The notes under the pieces are model-generated. The model saw nothing but the letters and a program-made list of their open reading frames with translations. It searched no databases and was not told the DNA's origin. Of a stretch of 64,000 bases of DNA, positions 50,720 through 59,686 are shown one piece after another (position 1 is the stretch's first letter; each line of letters starts with the position of its first letter). The DNA lies in assembly GCF_000787835.1 (NCBI RefSeq), contig NZ_BBPP01000002.1, forward strand, positions 311,437-375,436, given 5' to 3'. Made by a program: the position numbers and the translations under genes. The stretch is from Streptacidiphilus melanogenes. GTDB taxonomy: Bacteria > Actinomycetota > Actinomycetes > Streptomycetales > Streptomycetaceae.

Positions 50720-51769
50720 TCAGCGTCGGGTGATGCGCCAGGCGAGGAAGGCAGCGGACAGGGTCGAGGAGCCGCGGAGCCAGAAGGTGTAGGCGTTGTG
50801 AGTCGCGGCGGTGACCTGCGCGTTCGTCAGGGCCGGGTGGCCCGGCGTGTGGCCGGACTTGCTGTAGAGCCAGAAGCCGCAGGCCGCGGCCATCAGGCCG
50901 GGGATCCAGAGGGCGGCGACCCGGCCGACGCCGTGGCCGAACCTGCGGCCCGCGTAGGCGAGGAGCCAGCCGAGGATCGCGACGTACCAGAGACCCGTCA
51001 CCGCCGCGCCGACCAGCACCAGTGTGGCCAGCGCCTCGACGAAGGGGATCGATGCCCGCGGCACCGACGTGCCTCCCGGCGCGCCGCCCCGGAGGCGTCG
51101 GAGCAGGCCGGGCTTCGGCTGCGTCGGCACCGGTGGGCCGACCTCGCCGGCCCCGTTCACGCCCGTGCCCGCCGCCGCGCCCGCCGCGGGCTGCGCGCTC
51201 GGGAGGCCGGTGACCGGGTCGACGACCGCCGTGCCGTCGGGAACCAGGAAGTCGCCCTCGAAGGAGCCGGACCAGCCGGGCGGCTGGATCATCCGGACGC
51301 CGCCCCCGCCGGGGAAGCCGCTGCCGCCGGACTCGAAGGTCCACCACTGCGCGCCCGAGGCCGGAACGCTGCCGGCGTCCGCGCGGACGAACTCCGCGCG
51401 GCCCTCGATCGCTGGTGCAGGGCCCTGCGTCGGGACGGACGGCGTCGCCGGGCGCGCCGAAGGCGTCGGAGCGGAGGTCGTCGGGACCGCTGGTCCGGAC
51501 CCGACCGAGGCCCCGCCGCCGCCCGCGGCGCGGCGGACCACCTGCTCAGGCGTGCCGAGGCCCGCGAGGATCTTGCGGACCGAGCCGACCTCCGCGCGCG
51601 CGGAGGACCGGGAGGACGAGGAGGACGCGGCCCGCTGGGAGTCGATGGCCTGGCGCAGGTCGTTGACGAGCCGGACACGCTCCGCCGCCGTCAGACCCCC
51701 GGTCTGGCCGGCGAGATCGCCCACTCGGCTCAGGTAGTCGTAGACCAGCTGTTCGCTCTCGATGCCCAT
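50720..51769 (-). CDS. Conserved streptomycete membrane protein with helical N-terminal domain (349 aa)
   Basis: N-terminal 50 residues (SEQLVYDYLSRVGDLAGQTG, VRLVNDLRQAIDSQR) look like the short helical HAAS-type domain of actinobacterial regulators, followed by LAGLGTPEQVVRRAA. A long Pro/Gly/Ala-rich disordered centre (about 80-235) precedes three membrane segments in the last 110 residues (PFVEALATLVLVGAAVTGLW, ILGWLLAYAG, ALWIPGLMAAACGFWLY). No catalytic motif. The N-terminal domain could sense or bind a partner; the role is unknown. ATG at 51769. Confidence 0.75.
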   Translation of the reverse strand: MGIESEQLVYDYLSRVGDLAGQTGGLTAAERVRLVNDLRQAIDSQRAASSSSSRSSARAEVGSVRKILAGLGTPEQVVRRAAGGGGASVGSGPAVPTTSAPTPSARPATPSVPTQGPAPAIEGRAEFVRADAGSVPASGAQWWTFESGGSGFPGGGGVRMIQPPGWSGSFEGDFLVPDGTAVVDPVTGLPSAQPAAGAAAGTGVNGAGEVGPPVPTQPKPGLLRRLRGGAPGGTSVPRASIPFVEALATLVLVGAAVTGLWYVAILGWLLAYAGRRFGHGVGRVAALWIPGLMAAACGFWLYSKSGHTPGHPALTNAQVTAATHNAYTFWLRGSSTLSAAFLAWRITRR

Positions 51770-51914
51770 CGTGCTTCCCCGCCCCTCCCCACAACCACCG
51801 CCGGCGTCAGCTTAGGGTGCGTCGTGCGGACGTCACGGCCTTACCCGGAGAAGCCCTCCCGTACTCCCGGGCAGACAGGGGCCGCCCCGCACCGCAGCAA
51901 GTAATCTGAGTCGG

Positions 51915-54347
51915 ATGAGCACCGGGAGAACCGAGGAGTCGCACGACGGCGTCCGCACGCTGCCGCGCACCCTCGCCGAGGACCTGCGCGGCCGCGACGA
52001 CGCCGCGCTCGCCGCGTTGCTGCGGGCGCGGCCGGATCTCGTGCACCCGGTGCCGGCCGACCTGAGCCAGTTGGCGACCCGCAGCGCGACACGAGCCAGC
52101 GTGATCCGCGCACTGGAGCGGCTGGACCGGTTCACCCTCCAGGTCGCGGAGGCGCTGTCCGTGGCCGCTGACCCGTGCACGCCGCAGGAGCTGCGCGCGC
52201 TGCTGGGCGCGGACCAGGACCCGGAGGTCGACGCGGCCTTCGAGCCCGCCGTGGCGGCGCTGGGTGACGCGGCCCTGGTCTGGGGCGGGCCGGAGCGACT
52301 GCGGCTGGTGCGCACCGCGCGGGACGTGCTCGCCCCGGCGGGCGGACAGTCGGGGCCGACCGGGCTCGGCCCCCTGTACGCGGAGGCCGGCGCGGGGCTG
52401 TCGCCGGCCCGCCTGCAGGACATGCTCGCCGACGCCGGGCTGCCCAGCACCCACGACCAGGTGAGTGCGCTGGCCGCGCTGAGCAGCCTGTTCGCCCAGC
52501 GCGAGCGGGCGGACGCGCTGCTCGCCCGTGCGCCGGAGGGCGCGCGCGGCGTCCTGTCCAAGCTGACCTGGGGGCCGCCGTTCGGCGCGTCCCCGCCCCG
52601 CGCGGTCCGGGCCGCGGACGCGCGCACCCCCGTCGAGTGGCTCCAGGCCTGCGGCCTGCTGCTGCCCGCGGGCCGGGACGCGGTGGTGCTGCCCCGCGAG
52701 GTCGCGCTCCATCTGCGTGGCGGCCTGGCGCACCGTCAGGTCGAGCCGGTCGCGCCGCAAGTGACGTCGGCCCGCAGCATCGAGCCGGAACAGGCGGACC
52801 ATGCGGCCGCCGCCCAGGCTTTCACAGCCGTGCGGACGGTGGAGGAGGCGCTCAGCCTGTGGAGCACCGAGTCGCCCGCCGTGCTGCGCGCGGGCGGCCT
52901 CGGCGTCCGCGAGCTGCGCCGCACCGCGCAGGCCCTGGACCTGCCCGAGCCCGGCACCGCCTTCTGGCTCGAACTCGCCTACGGCGCAGGCCTGGTGGCT
53001 CCGGACGGCGAGGTGGAGGAGCGCTGGGCGCCCACCCCCGCCTACGACGAGTGGCTGCGCCGGCCCGTCGCGGAGCGGTGGCTGCTGCTGGCCCGCACCT
53101 GGCTCGCCGCCACCCGCGTCGCCGCGCTGGTCGGCACCAAGGACACCAAGGACAAGGTCCTGCCGCCGCTCGGCAGCGGCCTCGACCGCGCCCTCGCACC
53201 GGTTCTCCGCCACGACGTGCTCGGCCTGCTGGCCCTGCTGCCCGGGGGCGCCGCCGCCGACGTGCGGACGCTGACGGCCCGGATCGCCTGGCAGCACCCG
53301 CTGCGCGGCGGCGAGCTGCGCGACCAGCTGGTCGCCTGGACGGTCGCGGAGGCGGAGGACCTCGGCCTCACCGGCCGGGGTGCGCTCGCACGCTTCGCCG
53401 TACCGCTGCTCGACGATGACGAGGCGTCGACCCTGGAGCGCCTCGCCCCGCTGCTGCCGGAACCGCTGGACCAGGTCATCCTCCAGCCCGACCTCACCGC
53501 CATCGCCCCCGGCCCGCTGCGCACGCCGCTGGCGCAGACCCTCGCCGTCGCGGCGGACGTGGAGTCCAAGGGCGGTGCGACGGTCTACCGGTTCACCCCC
53601 GACTCCGTACGCCGTGCCCTCGATGCCGGGCGCAGCGCGGCCGAGCTGCACACCTTCCTCGCCGAGCACTCCAGCACGCCGGTGCCGCAGCCGCTGACCT
53701 ACCTCGTTGACGACGTGGCCCGCCGCCACGGCCGACTGCGCGTCGGTGCGGCCTCGGCGTACCTGCGCTGCGACGACGACGCCCTGCTGGACGAGCTGCT
53801 CGCCGACCGCCGCGCCGCGCAGCTGCGGCTGCGACGTCTCGCTCCCACCGTCCTCGCCGCGCAGACGGACCCGGCGACGGTGCTCGGGCAGCTCCGCACG
53901 ATGGGCTACGCCCCCGCCGCGGAGACCGCCGAGGGCGACGTCATGATCACCCGCCCGGACGCCCGCCGCACGCCCCCGCGCACGCCTCCGGCGCCCGTCC
54001 CCGACGGTCCGCCGCCGGTCACGCAGGGACTCCTCGGCGCCGCCATCAAGGCCATCCGCGCGGGCGACCGCGCCGCCACCATCACCCACCGCGTCCCCGC
54101 GGCGGGCCCCCTCCCCCGCACTCCTGCGGCGGAGACCCTGGCCACCCTCCAGACCGCCGTCCTCACCGGCGATGCCGTCTGGATCGGCTACGTCAACGCG
54201 GACGGCGCGGCCAGCCAGCGCGTCATCGAGCCCGTCCGCGTCGAGGGCGGCTTCGTCACCGCCTTCGACCAGGTCCACGAGGAGGTCCGCACCTTCTCCC
54301 TGCACCGCATCACCGGCGTCGCGGAACTTGCCGACGACGAGGCGTAG
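51915..54347 (+). CDS. Helicase-associated domain protein, partner of XPB-type helicase (810 aa)
   Basis: Actinobacterial family placed next to XPB-like helicase genes. The protein is Ala/Leu/Arg-rich and largely helical; recognisable segments are RTLAEDLRGRDDAALAALLR at the start, RLDRFTLQVAEALS and, in the last 120 residues, a WYL-like module (GDAVWIGYVNADGAASQRVI, VEGGFVTAFDQVHEEVRTFS, LHRITGVAEL) which may bind nucleic acid or a small ligand. The helicase motor motifs themselves are missing. A role in DNA repair together with XPB is inferred from gene order and family. ATG at 51915. Confidence 0.83.
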   Translation: MSTGRTEESHDGVRTLPRTLAEDLRGRDDAALAALLRARPDLVHPVPADLSQLATRSATRASVIRALERLDRFTLQVAEALSVAADPCTPQELRALLGADQDPEVDAAFEPAVAALGDAALVWGGPERLRLVRTARDVLAPAGGQSGPTGLGPLYAEAGAGLSPARLQDMLADAGLPSTHDQVSALAALSSLFAQRERADALLARAPEGARGVLSKLTWGPPFGASPPRAVRAADARTPVEWLQACGLLLPAGRDAVVLPREVALHLRGGLAHRQVEPVAPQVTSARSIEPEQADHAAAAQAFTAVRTVEEALSLWSTESPAVLRAGGLGVRELRRTAQALDLPEPGTAFWLELAYGAGLVAPDGEVEERWAPTPAYDEWLRRPVAERWLLLARTWLAATRVAALVGTKDTKDKVLPPLGSGLDRALAPVLRHDVLGLLALLPGGAAADVRTLTARIAWQHPLRGGELRDQLVAWTVAEAEDLGLTGRGALARFAVPLLDDDEASTLERLAPLLPEPLDQVILQPDLTAIAPGPLRTPLAQTLAVAADVESKGGATVYRFTPDSVRRALDAGRSAAELHTFLAEHSSTPVPQPLTYLVDDVARRHGRLRVGAASAYLRCDDDALLDELLADRRAAQLRLRRLAPTVLAAQTDPATVLGQLRTMGYAPAAETAEGDVMITRPDARRTPPRTPPAPVPDGPPPVTQGLLGAAIKAIRAGDRAATITHRVPAAGPLPRTPAAETLATLQTAVLTGDAVWIGYVNADGAASQRVIEPVRVEGGFVTAFDQVHEEVRTFSLHRITGVAELADDEA

Positions 54348-54468
54348 CAACCGGGCTCGCCTCGCGGACCACGGAAACGGTTCGTCCTCACCCGAAGGCG
54401 TGCTGTGCGCGTCGCCGCCCGCCGCTACCGTGGGACCGAGCGCTTGAATCCCGTCCATGGGAGGGACC

Positions 54469-55062
54469 ATGACCGCTGAGCCCATGCACGACTGGCCGTA
54501 CCCCTGGCCTCGGCCGCCGGATGGCGGCTACACCGTGGACGACCTGCTGACCTTGCCAGACCTCCCGCCGCACACAGAGCTGATCGACGGGAGCCTGGTC
54601 TTCGTGAGTCCGCAGAAGGAGTTCCACAGCCTGATGCTCTTCCTGCTGGAAGCCGGTCTTCGGACGCTCGTGCCCGACGATCTGCGGGTGCGGCGCGAAA
54701 TGGCGGTCGTCATCGACCGCCAGAACTCACCCGTACCCGATGTGTGCGTGGTGAAGGCGGCGGCTACCGGACCTGGCAGAACTCGCTATCGGGTAGAGGA
54801 CGTCGTGCTGGCGATCGAGGTCGTCTCCCCCGAGTCCGCGTCCCGTGACCGGGACACCAAGCCCCACAAGTACGCCCGCGCGGGGATCGGGCACTACTGG
54901 CTCGCCGACAGTCCTGCGGGCGAGAACCGGCCGGTCCTCAGCACTTACCAGCTCGACCCGGACAAGCGCAGCTATGAACTGACCGGCATCCACCACGACC
55001 GTCTCGTCCTCGACGTCCCCTTCCCGATCGACATCGACCTCACCGGCATCGACAAGCTGTAG
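54469..55062 (+). CDS. Uma2-family PD-(D/E)XK nuclease-fold protein (197 aa)
   Basis: Restriction-endonuclease fold of the Uma2 type: HTELIDGSLVFVSPQKEFH, RREMAVVIDR, the metal-binding core PVPDVCVV, AIEVVSPESASRDRDTKPHKYARAGIGHYWLAD with E-x-V then K as catalytic pair. Uma2 proteins are frequent in Streptomyces and their substrate is unknown; many may be mobile. ATG at 54469 with GGGAGGG 4 bases before (an ATG at 54457 is in frame). It sits between the helicase-associated gene and XPB, which are often adjacent in this group, so it looks inserted. Codon use seems slightly less GC-biased. Confidence 0.88.
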   Translation: MTAEPMHDWPYPWPRPPDGGYTVDDLLTLPDLPPHTELIDGSLVFVSPQKEFHSLMLFLLEAGLRTLVPDDLRVRREMAVVIDRQNSPVPDVCVVKAAATGPGRTRYRVEDVVLAIEVVSPESASRDRDTKPHKYARAGIGHYWLADSPAGENRPVLSTYQLDPDKRSYELTGIHHDRLVLDVPFPIDIDLTGIDKL

Positions 55063-55140
55063 CGGGATCCGCTTTCCGGTCCGCGCCGCGATGCGGGACA
55101 CTGGGTGTTTGGCCACTTGCCCGGACCGGAGGAGACGCAC

Positions 55141-56778
55141 GTGCACGACGGGCCGCTGATCGTTCAGTCCGACAAGACCCTGCTGCTGGAGACCGGGCAC
55201 ACGCTCGCCGACGAGTGCCGCCGCGTCATCGCACCGTTCGCAGAGCTGGAGCGGGCGCCCGAGCACGTCCACACGTACCGGGTGACGCCGCTGGGCCTGT
55301 GGAACGCGCGGGCCGCCGGGCACGACGCCGAGCAGGTCGTGGACGCGCTGGTGCGCTTCTCGCGCTACCCCGTGCCGAACGCGCTGCTGGTCGACATCGC
55401 CGACACCATGGACCGCTACGGCCGCCTGCGGCTGAGCAAGGACCCGGTGCACGGCCTGGTGCTGACCGCCACGGACCGGCCCGTGCTGGAGGAGGTGCTG
55501 CGGTCGAAGAAGATCGCCCCGCTGGTCGGCCAGCGGATCGATCCGGACACCGTGGTGGTGCACCCCTCCGAGCGCGGGCAGATCAAGCAGGTGCTGCTCA
55601 AGCTCGGCTGGCCGGCCGAGGACACCGCCGGCTACGTGGACGGCGAGGCGCACCCGATCGAGCTGGCGCAGGACGGCTGGAAGCTGCGCGCCTACCAGGA
55701 GCAGGCCGCCGAGGGCTTCTGGCACGGCGGCTCCGGCGTCGTCGTGCTGCCCTGCGGCGCCGGCAAGACGCTGGTCGGTGCGGCCGCGATGGCCAAGGCC
55801 AAGGCGACCACGCTGATCCTGGTCACCAACACCGTCTCCGCCCGCCAGTGGAAGCACGAGCTGGTCAAGCGCACCTCCCTCACCGAGGACGAGATCGGCG
55901 AGTACAGCGGCGCGCGCAAGGAGATCCGCCCGGTCACCATCGCGACGTACCAGGTGATGACGACCAAGCGGAAGGGCGTCTACCCGCACCTGGAGCTGTT
56001 CGACTCCCGCGACTGGGGCCTGATCGTCTACGACGAGGTGCACCTGCTGCCCGCGCCCGTCTTCAAGTTCACCGCCGACCTGCAGGCGCGCCGCCGCCTC
56101 GGCCTGACCGCGACGCTGGTGCGCGAGGACGGGCGCGAGGGCGATGTCTTCTCCCTCATCGGCCCCAAGCGCTTCGACGCGCCGTGGAAGGAGATCGAGG
56201 CGCAGGGCTACATCGCGCCCGCGGACTGCTGCGAGGTGCGGGTGACCCTCACCGACACCGAGCGGCTCGCCTACGCGACGGCGGAGCCGGAGGAGCGGTA
56301 CCGGTTCTGCGCCACGACGGCGACCAAGCGCCGCGTCACCCAGGCGCTCGTCGAGAAGCACAGGGGCACGCCCACGCTCGTCATCGGCCAGTACATCGAC
56401 CAGCTCGACGAGCTGGGCGAGGCGCTGGACGCGCCGGTGATCAAGGGCGAGACGACGAACGCCCAGCGCGAGAAGCTGTTCGACGCGTTCCGGGAGGGCG
56501 AGATCAGCGTGCTGGTGGTGTCCAAGGTCGCCAACTTCTCCATCGACCTGCCCGAGGCGACGGTCGCGATCCAGGTCTCCGGCACGTTCGGCTCACGCCA
56601 GGAGGAGGCCCAGCGACTGGGCCGGGTGCTGCGTCCCAAGGCGGACGGGCACATGGCGCACTTCTACTCGGTCGTCGCCCGGGACACCATCGACCAGGAC
56701 TTCGCGGCGCACCGGCAGCGGTTCCTGGCCGAACAGGGCTACGCCTACCGGATCGTGGACGCGGACGACGTACTGTGA
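55141..56778 (+). CDS. XPB/Ssl2-like DNA repair helicase (545 aa)
   Basis: Superfamily 2 helicase. Walker A PCGAGKT near residue 203, DEVH box (VYDEVHLLPAP) near 297, motif III LGLTATL, and in the C-terminal half VVSKVANFSIDLPEAT and QRLGRVLRPKADG (motif VI). The N-terminal 170 residues form the XPB damage-recognition-like domain. Bacterial XPB proteins unwind DNA for repair; partner is the helicase-associated protein upstream. GTG at 55141 with GGAGGAG 6 bases before. Length as in family. Confidence 0.93.
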   Translation: MHDGPLIVQSDKTLLLETGHTLADECRRVIAPFAELERAPEHVHTYRVTPLGLWNARAAGHDAEQVVDALVRFSRYPVPNALLVDIADTMDRYGRLRLSKDPVHGLVLTATDRPVLEEVLRSKKIAPLVGQRIDPDTVVVHPSERGQIKQVLLKLGWPAEDTAGYVDGEAHPIELAQDGWKLRAYQEQAAEGFWHGGSGVVVLPCGAGKTLVGAAAMAKAKATTLILVTNTVSARQWKHELVKRTSLTEDEIGEYSGARKEIRPVTIATYQVMTTKRKGVYPHLELFDSRDWGLIVYDEVHLLPAPVFKFTADLQARRRLGLTATLVREDGREGDVFSLIGPKRFDAPWKEIEAQGYIAPADCCEVRVTLTDTERLAYATAEPEERYRFCATTATKRRVTQALVEKHRGTPTLVIGQYIDQLDELGEALDAPVIKGETTNAQREKLFDAFREGEISVLVVSKVANFSIDLPEATVAIQVSGTFGSRQEEAQRLGRVLRPKADGHMAHFYSVVARDTIDQDFAAHRQRFLAEQGYAYRIVDADDVL

Positions 56779-56790
56779 CCCTCGGGTGGG

Positions 56791-56994
56791 TCAGGCCTTC
56801 CTGAGCAGGTCCTCGGGGAGGCCGTCGTGGCCGAGGACGACGACGGAGAAGGCCGTGGCGGCGAGGATGCCGACGCCGCGCGCGCAGGCCGTGATCGGGT
56901 TGCGCGGGCGGCGCTCCACCTTGGTGGCACCACGGGCGACGACGTGGGGGTGCGGGGCGGAACGGGGTCGGGAGTCGATGTATGCGGTAGCCAT
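56791..56994 (-). CDS. Small conserved streptomycete protein with one hydrophobic segment (67 aa)
   Basis: Basic, Arg/Pro-rich N-terminus (MATAYIDSRPRSAPHPHV) and a hydrophobic helix (about residues 42-54, ILAATAFSVVVLG) near the C-terminus. No domain. Faces XPB across 12 bp of convergent space, and a TAGCGT-type -10 hexamer lies about 11 bases before the ATG. Function unknown; the protein may be membrane-associated. Confidence 0.65.
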   Translation of the reverse strand: MATAYIDSRPRSAPHPHVVARGATKVERRPRNPITACARGVGILAATAFSVVVLGHDGLPEDLLRKA

Positions 56995-57157
56995 GTCTCA
57001 ACGCTAGATTTCCGGCCCCATGAAATCGTCAGCCCAATGGCCCATTCCGTCAGGCCTTCCAGCTCATCCCGCAGGGGTACACGCCCTCGTCCGCACGTCA
57101 GGGTTACCCCTGATATCCCCTGGACGAAAGTGATTCGCCCACCGGTCGTTCGTGGGT

Positions 57158-57205
57158 ATAGGGTGTCCGGTCTGCCGCCTCCCCGGGGACGCACGTGGGG
57201 AGGCG
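57158..57205 (+). promoter_or_regulatory. Candidate promoter and hairpin upstream of the HelD-type gene
   Basis: TATAGG at 57158-57163 is a plausible -10, with a poor TTCGCC-type -35 about 18 bases before. Just after, CGCCTCCCC (57176-57184) and GGGGAGGCG (57197-57205) are perfect 9-bp arms with a 12-base spacer. It may be an operator or a leader hairpin. It does not match the rifamycin-associated element consensus. Confidence 0.4.
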
Positions 57206-57307
57206 CCGCCCGGACGGAAACCGGGTGGCTCTCAAATTCCATCGCAGACTTTTGAGACCGCTGCGCGCCGGACACCCCCGGTGTTCCGCAGCCGGGAAGG
57301 CTTCTCC

Positions 57308-59491
57308 GTGCCTGCGCACACCCCCGCCCCGACAACCCCGCCGGCGAACCCGCTCGACCGCGAACGCGCCCATCTCGCCTCCTCCCGCGCCGCGCTGCGC
57401 GCCATGCGCGAGGACGTGGAGGCGCTCGACATCAAGGACGTGACCGGCAACTGGGTCAACGCCGCGATCCTCGCCCGCGAGATCGACAACCGCATCAAGG
57501 CCCTGGCCGACCTCGCGGACACCCCCCTGTTCTTCGGCCGGCTCGACTTCCTGCACGCCCCGGGCGCGGAGCTGGCGGAGGGCGGCGAAGCAGGAGGGGC
57601 GGCGCGAAGCGCCTCGGACAAGGGTGGTGGTGGGCGAGGGGCAGGCCGCTTCTACATCGGCCGACGTCACGTCCACGACACCGACGGCGACCCGATGGTC
57701 ATCGACTGGCGTGCGCCGGTCTCCCAGTGCTTCTACCGGGCCAGCAAGAAGGACCCGATGGACATCGGGCTGCGCCGTCGCTTCGGGTACACCGGCGGCG
57801 AGTTGACCGCCTACGAGGACGAGCACCTGACCGATCCCGAGGAGTCCACCGGCACCAGCGCGCTGCTCGCGGCGGAGATCGAGCGCCCGCGCGTCGGTCC
57901 GATGCGCGACATCGTCGCCACGATCCAGCCTGAGCAGGACGAGATCGTCCGTGCCGACGTGCACGGCACGGTCTGCGTCCAGGGGGCGCCCGGCACCGGG
58001 AAGACGGCCGTCGGTCTGCACCGTGTCGCCTACCTGCTCTACGCCCACCGCGAGCGCCTCGCCCGCACCGGCACCCTCGTCATCGGCCCGAACCGCTCCT
58101 TCCTCCACTACATCGAGCAGGTCCTGCCCGCGCTGGGCGAGTTGGACGTCGCCCAGGCCACCGTCGAGGAGCTCGTCGCCCACGTCCCGCTGCGCGGCAC
58201 GGACACCGCCGAGGCAGCCCGGCTCAAGGGCGACGCGCGGATGGCGGAGGTGCTGCGCCGGGCCGTCCGGTCCGGCATCACCCTGCCGACGGAGGGCTGC
58301 GTCGTGGTCCGCGGCTCACGCCGCTGGCGCGTCGCCTCCTACGAACTGGAGGAGATCGTCCGGGAGCTGATGGACCGTGGCATCCGCTACGGCGCGGCTC
58401 AGGCCGCGCTTCCGCAGCGGATCGCGCACGCCGTCCTGGTGAAGATGGAACAGGCGGGCGAGGCGCCCGACGACCGCGTGCAGGACGCCGTCGCGCGCAA
58501 CCCCGCCGTGAAGGCGACGGCGAAGGCGCTGTGGCCGCCGGTGGACCCGGCCAAGCTGGTGCTGCGCCTGCTCTCCGAGCCCGAGTTCCTGGCGCAGTGC
58601 GCGGACGGCCTGCTGACACCGGAGGAGCAGGCGGCGGTGCTCTGGCCCAAGCCCGGCCGCGGCGTCAAGACGGCTCCGTGGACGCCCGCCGACGCGGTCC
58701 TCGTCGACGAGACGCGCGACCTGGTCGAACGCACCTCCTCGCTCGGCCATGTGGTCCTCGACGAGGCGCAGGACCTCTCCCCCATGCAGTACCGCGCGGT
58801 GGGACGACGCTGCACGACGGGTTCGGCCACGGTGCTGGGCGACATCGCGCAGGGCACGACACCGTGGTCCACCGACTCCTGGGCCACCGCCCTGCACCAC
58901 CTGGGCAAGCCAGGCTCGCGGGTGGAGGAGCTGACCACGGGCTTCCGTGTCCCCGGCGAGGTCATCGACTACGCCTCCCGGCTCCTCCCGGCGATCGCCC
59001 CCGACCTCGCCCCCGCGACGTCGATCCGCACCGCGGCCGACACGCTGACGATCCGTCGGGTGGACGGCTCCGCCGCGCCGGAAGAAGCCGACGCGCTGGA
59101 CGCGGCCTCCGCGCTCGCGCCGGCGACCCCGCCCGCCCTGACCGACGCCGTGGTGGCGGCGGCGCAGGCCGCGCTGCGGAACGAGGGCAGCATCGGGCTG
59201 ATCGCCGCGGACGCGCGCGTCCCGGTCCTGGGCGCGGCGCTGGCGGCAGCCGGGCTGCCGTATCTCGACCCGGGAACGGAGACGAACGCGGAGAGCAGGC
59301 TGACGCTGGTCCCGGCCTCACTCGCCAAGGGCCTGGAGTACGACTACGTCGTGCTCGACGAGCCCGCAGCCATCGTCGACGGCGAGGCAGACCTCCGTAC
59401 GGGCCTGCGCCGCCTCTACGTCTGCCTCACCCGCGCCGTCTCCGGCCTCAACGTCCTCCACACCCGGCCTCTGCCGGAGGCACTCGGGTGA
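57308..59491 (+). CDS. HelD/HelR-type superfamily 1 helicase (727 aa)
   Basis: UvrD-like ATPase of the HelD group, which binds RNA polymerase and recycles stalled or drug-bound complexes. Walker A GAPGTGKTAVGLHRV near residue 226; Walker B VVLDEAQDLSPMQYRAV near 483; GDIAQGTTPWSTDSW; C-terminal LAKGLEYDYVVLDEPA and RLYVCLTRAVSGLNVLH. The N-terminus (LASSRAALRAMREDVEAL) is the coiled coil that enters the polymerase channel. A Gly/Ser-rich insert lies near residues 97-117. Streptomycete members include HelR, linked to rifamycin tolerance; whether this is HelR or a paralogue is unresolved. GTG at 57308 with GGGAAGG before. Confidence 0.88.
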   Translation: MPAHTPAPTTPPANPLDRERAHLASSRAALRAMREDVEALDIKDVTGNWVNAAILAREIDNRIKALADLADTPLFFGRLDFLHAPGAELAEGGEAGGAARSASDKGGGGRGAGRFYIGRRHVHDTDGDPMVIDWRAPVSQCFYRASKKDPMDIGLRRRFGYTGGELTAYEDEHLTDPEESTGTSALLAAEIERPRVGPMRDIVATIQPEQDEIVRADVHGTVCVQGAPGTGKTAVGLHRVAYLLYAHRERLARTGTLVIGPNRSFLHYIEQVLPALGELDVAQATVEELVAHVPLRGTDTAEAARLKGDARMAEVLRRAVRSGITLPTEGCVVVRGSRRWRVASYELEEIVRELMDRGIRYGAAQAALPQRIAHAVLVKMEQAGEAPDDRVQDAVARNPAVKATAKALWPPVDPAKLVLRLLSEPEFLAQCADGLLTPEEQAAVLWPKPGRGVKTAPWTPADAVLVDETRDLVERTSSLGHVVLDEAQDLSPMQYRAVGRRCTTGSATVLGDIAQGTTPWSTDSWATALHHLGKPGSRVEELTTGFRVPGEVIDYASRLLPAIAPDLAPATSIRTAADTLTIRRVDGSAAPEEADALDAASALAPATPPALTDAVVAAAQAALRNEGSIGLIAADARVPVLGAALAAAGLPYLDPGTETNAESRLTLVPASLAKGLEYDYVVLDEPAAIVDGEADLRTGLRRLYVCLTRAVSGLNVLHTRPLPEALG

Positions 59492-59496
59492 CCCTC

Positions 59497-59640
59497 AGGG
59501 GCCAGTCGCACCTCCCGGGGGCGCGAGGCTCTGCTGATATGGCTGATGTGCGGTTCCGCCGCGTGGGCGCGACAAGCCACCCACGCAGGTCGATGCCCGA
59601 ACGCCCAGGGCCATCCGCACGCCGGCCACGCCCCTCTAGG
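59497..59640. repeat. Intergenic repeat, copy E, between convergent genes
   Basis: GGGGGCGCGAGGCTCTGCTG, GATGTGCGGTTCCGCCGCG and GTGGGCGCGACAAGCCACCC, then CAGGGCCATCCGCACGCCGG, match inverse complements of copy D and direct parts of copies B and F. It fills most of the gap between the HelD-type gene and cutC. Confidence 0.8.
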
Positions 59641-59686
59641 TGGCGCCACTCGCCAGGTCGTGCCACTCGCCCTGTGCCGAAGTGTT

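Noticed and set aside
51807..54485. 892-codon minus-strand frame opposite the helicase-associated gene
   Set aside because: Shadow of a GC-rich gene; no domain and Gly/Arg/Glu-rich low-complexity composition.
57176..57205. Rifamycin-associated element upstream of the HelD-type gene
   Set aside because: The inverted repeat there (CGCCTCCCC arms) does not match the known element, so the label was not given.
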